A DNA stretch of 11,349 bases from Dehalococcoidia bacterium (GTDB lineage: Bacteria > Chloroflexota > Dehalococcoidia > E44-bin15): the NCBI GenBank assembly GCA_023129355.1, contig JAGMCC010000021.1:1-11349 (forward strand), read 5' to 3'. Below, in pieces: positions 5,997 to 11,349 of the stretch (the stretch's first letter is position 1; every line of letters starts with the position of its first letter). Below the pieces are notes generated by a model. That model was not told where the DNA came from and did not search any database. It worked only from the letters and a program-made list of their open reading frames with translations. The position numbers were made by a program, and so were the translations under genes.

Positions 5997-7950
5997 CTAT
6001 AAGCCCTCTCTGCTCCAGGTCTTGGGCAACATCGTTTAGCGCTAGGCCCTCCAGGTTTGCCCTGGTTTGGAGACCGGTGGCTACATCCCATTGCCTGAGC
6101 TGGTAATATTCGTCCTTCATCCTTTCGAATTCTTCCCTTTCAACCACGGCACCCTTTCGGGATGTTACCTCTCCACCTCTCCCCGTCACCAGACATTCGG
6201 GATTTGCCTGATCGTATTTAAGTGGCAGGGTGAAGAAGTGACCCGGTAGATTATCGAACTCTCGCCCCGAGTGACCCTCCCTGACCAGTATGGCCCTCTG
6301 TAAATTAAAAACCCTCTCACCTATTTCGTAAAGCCCCTCCTCACTAACCTCTTTCCCGGTAACGGCGGAGAGAATCCTACTTTCCAGGGTCGGGTCACCC
6401 ACATGGTCATCGGTGTTTTCGAGGTCAGTAATAGGCCACAGGAGGTTACAGAGAATAAGGCACTCGATCGCATACTCTCGGTCCTGGATTTTCTTTGCCG
6501 CCAGGGCTTTACCATCGTAGATGGAAAAATCAGCCGCCAGCTCGCCCCCCCAGAATCTCTTAGATATGGCGCGAACAACATCCGAGGTAACGTAAGTAAG
6601 CCCCATGGTCCCGGCAACCCATCTGGCGAGGAGTAAGCCCACTTCATGTATTTGATTTATGGGTATTCTCGGCTCCATAGCATATAGGAGTGCATTGGTA
6701 ATATATAGCCTTGGTCCGTATGGGTGATATCCGGGTTCGGAGAGATAGCCAGCAATATCGAGCTGCTCCTTAGCATCGGTTCCCAGCGTGTCCGCAGCCT
6801 TACCCATTCCCTGAGCCAGAACATCCCCGAAACCCTCACGCAGAGAAATCTTTCTCACCAGCGTCTCTATGAATTCCATACTTCCCAATTTTGATATAGG
6901 GATGCCTGTATTTTCATCGGTCAGGATGCCAGCGCTATAACACCCGTAGAGCCAGCTAATCATCAGGTCAATGTCCACTGCATCGAGCCCGTAGTCGTCA
7001 CAGAGCTTAGTGGCAAAAAAGGGAACGTCATTCCATTCTCCGTAGTATCGCTCCGCCCAGGGCTGATAAAAAAAGGCAGAATGGCATATGAATTTCCCCT
7101 TCTTGCCATCTGCTGCCTCATAGACTCTCCTGGGGCACCTGCCGAGACAGCCATAGCAAGGCTCCTTCTTCATTTCGGGCCCCGGTACTGTTCTCAATCC
7201 AAGTATAGGGTCTCTTGACCACCGGCTGAGGTATTCCCAGCCAGGGAATGGGAAGGCCCTGCCCAGTTCCCGGTAGTACTTGGTCAGCTCTCGCAACCTT
7301 TCCGGTTGGGCAACTTTCACACCCCTCTTAGCGCCCTTAACCACAATAGCCTTTAGCCGCTTGGAACCCATGGTAGCCCCCAAACCTCCTGAGCAACTAG
7401 CATCATTGTCGGCAAGAAGACTAGCCATGATCGCCATATTCTCACCAGCTGGACCAATGGCTACCACTCTAGCGGAGCTTCCAAGCTCGTCCTTCAGGAT
7501 CTCCCTGGTTTCAATAGATCCCCTGCTCCACAGAGCGGAGGCGTCCTTTAATTCAGCGGTTTCATCGTGAAGGAAGAGATAGACTGGCGTGTCCGATTTG
7601 CCTTGAACCACGATGGCATCGTAGCCGGCAAACTTCAGTTCGGCCCCCCATCTCCCTCCCAGATTGCCGTAGCAAAACTGCTGCGGGGTGGTGGTGGGAG
7701 ACTTCCCGCAGACCTGCCACCGCGAGCCGCTCAACGCAGGGATCCCAGCCAGCGGGCCGGTGGCAAAAATCAGTCTGTTTTCTGCAGCGAAGGCATTTAC
7801 CTCAGGTAGTACCTCGTCCCAATAGATCTTGGCGGCGATGCCCCTTCCGCCAAGAAACCTGTCAGCATAGTCCATGGTAGGAACACACTTGGTACTACCT
7901 GAAGACAAATCTACCCTTAAGATTTTCCCGGCATATCCAAATGTTGCCAT
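5989..7950 (-). CDS. Tungsten/molybdenum aldehyde:ferredoxin oxidoreductase family protein
   Basis: Predicted cytoplasmic oxidoreductase carrying a tungsto- or molybdo-bispyranopterin and one [4Fe-4S] cluster; the archetype oxidises aldehydes to acids with ferredoxin as acceptor. The 653 residues match the usual AOR length. The N-terminal domain opens with GYAGKILRVDLSSG and RFLGGRGIAAK (31-41), then NRLIFATGPLAG (58-69) and GGRWGAELKFAGYDAIVVQG (98-117), the pterin-binding part. The cluster ligands are C265, C268 and C272 (CYGCLGRC) with the fourth probably C501 in ECLILC. ATG at 7950 is chosen because AGGAGG sits three bases before it, the family's conserved start follows at once, and a promoter lies upstream; a longer in-frame reading to 8097 covers that promoter and is unlikely. 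The substrate cannot be read from sequence; the neighbours suggest a catabolic aldehyde or an aromatic or steroid intermediate. Conserved pterin ligands should be checked by alignment. Confidence 0.9.
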   Translation of the reverse strand: MATFGYAGKILRVDLSSGSTKCVPTMDYADRFLGGRGIAAKIYWDEVLPEVNAFAAENRLIFATGPLAGIPALSGSRWQVCGKSPTTTPQQFCYGNLGGRWGAELKFAGYDAIVVQGKSDTPVYLFLHDETAELKDASALWSRGSIETREILKDELGSSARVVAIGPAGENMAIMASLLADNDASCSGGLGATMGSKRLKAIVVKGAKRGVKVAQPERLRELTKYYRELGRAFPFPGWEYLSRWSRDPILGLRTVPGPEMKKEPCYGCLGRCPRRVYEAADGKKGKFICHSAFFYQPWAERYYGEWNDVPFFATKLCDDYGLDAVDIDLMISWLYGCYSAGILTDENTGIPISKLGSMEFIETLVRKISLREGFGDVLAQGMGKAADTLGTDAKEQLDIAGYLSEPGYHPYGPRLYITNALLYAMEPRIPINQIHEVGLLLARWVAGTMGLTYVTSDVVRAISKRFWGGELAADFSIYDGKALAAKKIQDREYAIECLILCNLLWPITDLENTDDHVGDPTLESRILSAVTGKEVSEEGLYEIGERVFNLQRAILVREGHSGREFDNLPGHFFTLPLKYDQANPECLVTGRGGEVTSRKGAVVEREEFERMKDEYYQLRQWDVATGLQTRANLEGLALNDVAQDLEQRGLIAM

Positions 7951-7953
7951 TTT

Positions 7954-7959
7954 CCTCCT
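7954..7959 (-). promoter_or_regulatory. Shine-Dalgarno site fixing the AOR start
   Basis: On the minus strand AGGAGG lies three bases before the ATG at 7950 and decides this start against the longer in-frame reading. Confidence 0.75.
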
Positions 7960-8008
7960 AACATTCACATAGATGAGCTCGGAGTTGTATGATCTGCGCG
8001 TGCTTCGG

Positions 8009-8037
8009 ATAATACCGACTGCGGTAGAAGCTGTCAA
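8009..8037 (-). promoter_or_regulatory. Near-consensus sigma-70 promoter of the AOR gene
   Basis: On the minus strand TTGACA (8037-8032) is followed after exactly 17 bases by TATTAT (8014-8009), an 11-of-12 match to the consensus. Transcription would begin near 8002, giving a leader of about 50 bases before the AOR ATG at 7950. The AOR gene thus probably has its own strong promoter separate from fixCX. Confidence 0.65.
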
Positions 8038-8246
8038 GCCTGGATTTGCGGTTATTACGGCGACTGACTGAAGTAACTGTTTCAATACAAATGGCAATAG
8101 CGCGTAGCCGCCCTTTCAGAGGAGTGTAGAACACTTGGTAGTGGAATGTAATCAACTTATATGAGTTTGACTGATGGATAATCTGAATCTCAAGCCCGTG
8201 ACACCTTGATCAGAAGTTAGGGTATTGGCATTTTGTATCTACATAG

Positions 8247-8312
8247 AAAAAAACGCGATTTTGAAACCTTAACCTGGTGCCTTTTTCGCTCCTGGATTTC
8301 TACCAGTTAAGG
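8247..8312 (-). repeat. Imperfect inverted repeat with a nearby T-run; possible weak terminator after fixX
   Basis: CCTTAACCTGGT (8267-8278) pairs with ACCAGTTAAGG (8302-8312) apart from one bulged C, leaving a loop of 23 bases. Read on the minus strand, the hairpin is followed after 13 bases by seven T (8253-8247). The distance and the long loop are not typical of an intrinsic terminator, so it may instead be a protein-binding site or an RNA structure. It lies about 130 bases past the end of the fixX-like gene. Confidence 0.35.
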
Positions 8313-8445
8313 ACTCACTACTCAGGCTTTTGGCCATGATAATTAGATTGTTCTACGCGATAACAAATCAGGTTGCCTCTGCCGAAGTTATGGGTTGGTG
8401 AAATTTTAAGATTTACAAATACTACCGCTGCACAGAGATCTTGTA

Positions 8446-8724
8446 TCAGCCACGTTGGTAAACGATCCCGTACCCTCCTGGAGGGAAGGTGAACTTAATG
8501 GCATCGTAGTCGCATACGGTATAGCACGACGCACACTCGGTACAGAATTTCTTATAGTCCGTTTCCAGTACCGCCTTGCCGTCTCGGATCTTCCATAAAT
8601 TCATACCGCAGATTATTACGCAGTTCTTACACCCCACGCACTTCTCATGATCCACCGAAATAAAATCCACTGGCGACTCGATTACTGTTACCAGCTCTCT
8701 CTTTTCTATTAGAAGTTTCTCCAT
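8446..8724 (-). CDS. FixX-like two-cluster ferredoxin
   Basis: 92 residues, predicted cytoplasmic or membrane-associated partner of the FixC-like flavoprotein encoded just upstream. It has two complete CxxCxxCxxxC motifs (C29/32/35/39 and C61/64/67/71), neither followed by the usual proline, and ends in FPPGGYGIVYQRG, the tail typical of FixX. In the FixX proteins I know, the first motif is degenerate and only one [4Fe-4S] cluster is expected, so two full motifs are a difference worth noting. It would carry electrons between the FAD of FixC and a quinone or another carrier, as the iron-sulfur domain does in ETF:quinone oxidoreductase. The ATG is two bases after the fixC-like stop codon, with AGGAGG nine bases before it, so the two genes are surely co-transcribed. 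Confidence 0.85.
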   Translation of the reverse strand: MEKLLIEKRELVTVIESPVDFISVDHEKCVGCKNCVIICGMNLWKIRDGKAVLETDYKKFCTECASCYTVCDYDAIKFTFPPGGYGIVYQRG

Positions 8725-8726
8725 AG

Positions 8727-10118
8727 CTACTTTCCTCCTGCGGTTGCTTTCATCATGTTTTGTAGCATGGGGGCCACCATCTTGGTGCCAGCGAGGAAAC
8801 CCTTAATTTTATCTCTCGAGGCTTCTTCGGCTATAGGGAAGTAATAGCGCGACATGAAAAGCAGTTGCGGTATCATGTCAACCATAATCGCTGGTACTCG
8901 CAACATGCCATGTGCATGTGGTTCGGCAAAGGTCAGCATACTGTAGAACATGGCATCGGCAAGGTTATCGAATAAGTCATAGAAGGTCTGTGACGTCCAT
9001 GCAGCAAAAAAGTCTCTAAGCACGGTGCCGGATGTAAAATCGACACCCACCGGCGATACTTTAAGCTCCTCCATGTACTTCTTCAGGTACGCCTTGGAGA
9101 AGTCCTTGTCACCGTGAGCTCGCACTGCTACCTGAGCGGCAAGCCGAGACGAATACATTGCCTGCCATACCCCTTCGGCCATAAAGGGCTCGGGGACTCC
9201 TGCAGCATCGCCGGTGAGCATGAGGCCTCCGGTAAATATCCGCTCGTTGAACGTCTTCAGCCAGGGCAGAAAATGAAGCTGGAACTCGCGAGGACGGGCA
9301 CGAGTGGCTTTGATCAGGCGCTGAATGAAATCAAGTTGAACATTATCTATCACTGATCTGGTTGACAGGTTTCGGCCTGCGTCGATTTCGCTCTGTAGCG
9401 TCTTCGCTGGGCGGGAGCCGATGTGAAATCCGTCCCGGCAGATAGTGCAGTATCCGCCGCGATCCGGGCCCATAAATATATGGACATTCGTGTCACCGCA
9501 GTACTCGGCGATCCGCTCCGGGTCAGCCTCGAAATCGACTGTGGCCAGCACCGCAATCTGGTCTTTATCCCATCTCTTTCGAATCCCAGCCTTATTGGCC
9601 ATTAGGGAGTGCGCGCCGTCGGCCGCAATAACTACTGGAGCTCGATAGGTGTTGCCTTTACCGTCAACCACCCCGGCCACGTTCTTTCCTTCCCAAATTA
9701 CGTCTGTTGCGAGAGTGGCGAGCTTGAGCTCTGCACCGGCTTTGGTAGCTAAATCCGCCATCCACTGGTCGAACTCAGGCCGGTACATCATCTGCACCAA
9801 GTATTCGCTGGCCTGGGGATAGCTGTTACGCTTTGGAGGAGTCAGACCCCAGGTCATGCGCTCAGAGTTGGATGGCATGGGCTCGACTATATGCATTACA
9901 CCGAATTTCGTAGACCACAACGATGGTACGTCCAGATCCTTAATGTAATCGAAATCCCGAGCGGCCTTGGGCGCGAGGCCAAAACCAGACGAGTTTTTCT
10001 CGCCGCAGAAGCGTCCCCGCTCGAGGATGACTACCTTAAGACCGGCATCCGCGGCCTCCTTGGCAGCAGCACTCCCTCCAGGTCCGCCGCCCACTACAAT
10101 CAGGTCATAGTTATTCAT
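8727..10118 (-). CDS. FixC-like FAD-dependent oxidoreductase (ETF-quinone oxidoreductase / geranylgeranyl reductase superfamily)
   Basis: 463 residues. An N-terminal FAD-binding Rossmann motif reads VVGGGPGGSAAAKEA, with G10, G12 and G15, followed by the acidic end LERG at 32-35. The second FAD contact is AADGAHS at 165-171, and the third is LTGDAAGVPEPFMAEG at 301-316 with D304 at the ribityl site. The C-terminal 150 residues are helical and hydrophobic, as expected for membrane or quinone contact in FixC and ETF-QO. With the FixX-like ferredoxin it would form an enzyme passing electrons between a flavoprotein or ferredoxin and quinone. No FixAB (ETF) genes are in the window. ATG at 10118 is chosen because AAGGAGG (10123-10129) sits four bases upstream and the Rossmann strand follows at once; an upstream TTG at 10172 gives an 18-residue extension without merit. 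It follows the FAD oxidase gene by 153 bases. Confidence 0.85.
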   Translation of the reverse strand: MNNYDLIVVGGGPGGSAAAKEAADAGLKVVILERGRFCGEKNSSGFGLAPKAARDFDYIKDLDVPSLWSTKFGVMHIVEPMPSNSERMTWGLTPPKRNSYPQASEYLVQMMYRPEFDQWMADLATKAGAELKLATLATDVIWEGKNVAGVVDGKGNTYRAPVVIAADGAHSLMANKAGIRKRWDKDQIAVLATVDFEADPERIAEYCGDTNVHIFMGPDRGGYCTICRDGFHIGSRPAKTLQSEIDAGRNLSTRSVIDNVQLDFIQRLIKATRARPREFQLHFLPWLKTFNERIFTGGLMLTGDAAGVPEPFMAEGVWQAMYSSRLAAQVAVRAHGDKDFSKAYLKKYMEELKVSPVGVDFTSGTVLRDFFAAWTSQTFYDLFDNLADAMFYSMLTFAEPHAHGMLRVPAIMVDMIPQLLFMSRYYFPIAEEASRDKIKGFLAGTKMVAPMLQNMMKATAGGK

Positions 10119-10122
10119 TTGG

Positions 10123-10129
10123 CCTCCTT
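10123..10129 (-). promoter_or_regulatory. Shine-Dalgarno site fixing the FixC-like start
   Basis: On the minus strand AAGGAGG lies four bases before the ATG at 10118 and selects this start over the upstream TTG. Confidence 0.7.
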
Positions 10130-10235
10130 CTTTGAGTTGCTGTAAATGATAGATACCGGGTTTCACATACAAAGACTCACTGCGCTTCGTTTATTCCTCC
10201 GGTGATATGTAGGCACTAGGATAGTCCTCTCGCCG

Positions 10236-10257
10236 GCAGATTCGAGTCGAGATCTGC
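10236..10257 (-). repeat. Small hairpin after the FAD oxidase gene
   Basis: GCAGAT and ATCTGC form six-base arms around a ten-base loop, 14 bases past the stop codon of the FAD oxidase. No T-run follows on the minus strand, so it is not a standard terminator and transcription probably continues into fixC. Confidence 0.3.
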
Positions 10258-10271
10258 TGCGCTTAGGGGAT

Positions 10272-11349
10272 CTATTCTATGTAAAAGTTAGAGTCCGAAG
10301 CCATGTTCGGGTCGAAGGCTCTCTTGAGTTTCCTCACCCAGTTTTGAAAATTGAAGCATGCGGGACCGTATACTGTGTCTACTTGACCAGGGAGAGCGCC
10401 TATGGGCTGCCCGAGGCTTCGTCGCACAATTGCCTGGTCTGCTTCAGCAAGGTATTCCATCGCGCCCTTTGCCGACTCAGGATCGGCTGGATCGTACATA
10501 TATAGCTCTTCCAGGTGCCCGAATCGGCCTTGTTCATACGGCCCTCCCCAGGCATCGTCGGCGGCATCGTCGACGATCGCGCCCTTTGCTATGTACTTCT
10601 TCTTCAGCTCCTCCCCTACCTTGGCGCCCTCCACCGCCGTATCCCAGGCAGTGGGAGCCCCGAACGAGGTATGAAAGGTGCCCGCTAGCCGGAATATCCG
10701 CCCCTGGCGGTCCCACTTGATCATGACAGCAAATGTCCTCTTTTCCGTATCGGGGTCCTGCGCCAGCGCGGGGATCCAGCCCTCGGTCTCGGCCAGGATC
10801 TCGCGCAGAGCCCTCTCCTGATACTCGATCTCCCTCAGCGAGCCGCCGGCCAGTATCAGCAGGAAGGAGTATCGGAACTCTTCCATCACTTCGTCCATCG
10901 CTCCGGATTGGCGCATCTCGGCGTATTCTGCTGAGGAGCTTGCTATAAGCAGTGGCACCAGGCCTGGAGCCAGCTCCCTACCCATTGTGTACCCTATCTC
11001 AGCCTCACATATTTTATATGTGGCATCGGCGAACCTTTCCCAACTGGGGAAAGCGATGACGTAGGATCTGAAGTTGTCAGGGACTGCGATCTTATACTCA
11101 GGCGTCGAGCCCTCGATTTCCGGTGCCGGCGGACCGGGCCAGGGATAGAGCTTGATTGCGCACTTGGTGAATACGCCCATGCCCCCCAAGGCACCCACCA
11201 TGCCCCTCATTACGCCCCTCAGGCTGGGGCCCGGCCCGTCGCCACAAAACCAGCCAGCTCCCGAACCTAGTGAACCTAGCCTCAGGATATCGCCTGTAGG
11301 TAGCACCCATTCCACCGCCAGAGGATTGCGGCCGCTGTAGCCCATCGAT
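10272..11349 (-). CDS. FAD-linked oxidase, C-terminal part (GlcD / VAO-type family), cut by window edge
   Basis: The gene enters from the right edge; the frame is open there and the first ATG in view (11345) lies inside a conserved domain, so the start is outside. About 358 residues are visible. The first 70 hold the end of a PCMH-type FAD-binding domain: AVEWVLPTGDILRLG, then GPGPSLRGVMRGMVGALGGMGVFTKCAIKLYPWP, which matches the G-x-GP-x-L-x-G ... G-x-x-G-x-x-T motif of this fold. The rest is the FAD-oxidase C-terminal substrate domain, ending in RAFDPNMASDSNFYI, a common tail of the family. Members oxidise 2-hydroxy acids, alkyl phosphates or phenolic compounds; the substrate cannot be told here. 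The region is visibly GC-rich (40 of 60 bases at 11221-11280). It is followed by the FixC/FixX-like genes in the same direction, which may take up its electrons. Confidence 0.85.
   Translation of the reverse strand, partial: SMGYSGRNPLAVEWVLPTGDILRLGSLGSGAGWFCGDGPGPSLRGVMRGMVGALGGMGVFTKCAIKLYPWPGPPAPEIEGSTPEYKIAVPDNFRSYVIAFPSWERFADATYKICEAEIGYTMGRELAPGLVPLLIASSSAEYAEMRQSGAMDEVMEEFRYSFLLILAGGSLREIEYQERALREILAETEGWIPALAQDPDTEKRTFAVMIKWDRQGRIFRLAGTFHTSFGAPTAWDTAVEGAKVGEELKKKYIAKGAIVDDAADDAWGGPYEQGRFGHLEELYMYDPADPESAKGAMEYLAEADQAIVRRSLGQPIGALPGQVDTVYGPACFNFQNWVRKLKRAFDPNMASDSNFYIE

Larger units (their letters stand above)
7951..8445. other. Intergenic gap between the FixX-like and AOR genes
   Basis: Nearly 500 bases without a convincing gene. 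The left third holds the promoter and ribosome-binding site of the AOR gene. The middle has an imperfect inverted repeat (8267-8312) and a run of seven A (8247-8253). Short open frames here have no recognisable protein features. Confidence 0.6.

Noticed and set aside
7951..8097. 49-residue N-terminal extension of the AOR frame
   Set aside because: It overlaps a near-consensus promoter, lacks homology to the AOR start, and a good Shine-Dalgarno site marks the ATG at 7950.
7958..8155. 65-codon minus-strand frame in the fixX-AOR gap
   Set aside because: It contains the AOR promoter, has no family resemblance and a start with no good ribosome-binding site.
10119..10172. 18-residue extension of the FixC-like frame starting at a TTG
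   Set aside because: It would put a poor start ahead of a Rossmann motif that normally begins within a few residues of the N-terminus, and AAGGAGG precedes the ATG at 10118.
10358..10948. Several plus-strand open frames opposite the FAD oxidase
   Set aside because: They are Arg/Pro/Ser-rich low-complexity readings of a GC-rich gene on the other strand.

Overview
The window looks like part of the chromosome of an anaerobic bacterium that uses tungsten or molybdenum and iron-sulfur redox enzymes to catabolise unusual carbon compounds. The gene mix (aldehyde:ferredoxin oxidoreductase family protein, FixCX-type pair, Cys-rich ferredoxins, APH-SCP2 fusion, SnoaL-like protein, hydratase/lipocalin-like protein) would suit an uncultured Chloroflexota (Dehalococcoidia-like) or a Desulfobacterota-type genome. 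That placement is an inference from gene content, not from a marker gene. I found no rRNA, tRNA, CRISPR array, insertion sequence or integrase.

Layout. (1) Positions 1-2245, plus strand: two paralogous Cys-rich proteins, each with an N-terminal winged-helix-like region, a CxCR / CNCCxxCC central region and two C-terminal [4Fe-4S] motifs. The first is probably cut by the left edge. (2) Positions 2235-2480, minus strand: the 5' remnant of a TIR-like nucleotide-binding protein gene, overlapping tail-to-tail with the second ferredoxin gene, followed by about 300 bases of AT-rich non-coding DNA with a candidate promoter. (3) Positions 2779-5996, plus strand: a three-gene cluster of a DUF7064/7065-like (hydratase/AttH-lipocalin-like) protein, an aminoglycoside-phosphotransferase-fold protein fused to an SCP2 sterol-carrier domain, and a SnoaL/BaiE-like small dehydratase-fold protein. 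(4) Positions 5989-11349, minus strand: an FAD-linked oxidase (cut by the right edge), a FixC-like flavoprotein, a FixX-like two-cluster ferredoxin, a gap of about 500 bases with a near-consensus promoter, and a tungsten/molybdenum aldehyde:ferredoxin oxidoreductase family enzyme that ends in an 8-base convergent overlap with the SnoaL gene.

How the genes may work together (inference). The plus-strand cluster has the parts expected for handling a hydrophobic, possibly steroid-, terpenoid- or acyl-type substrate: a binding or activating domain (SCP2), a kinase-fold phosphotransferase, and two folds known for hydration or dehydration. The minus-strand set supplies oxidation steps (FAD oxidase, AOR) and a route for electrons into the quinone pool or ferredoxin (FixC/FixX-like). 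The two Cys-rich ferredoxins at the left could be partner electron carriers or redox sensors. The most notable candidate for an undescribed system is this combined degradation and redox locus; the TIR-like remnant is a separate sign of past defence-gene content.
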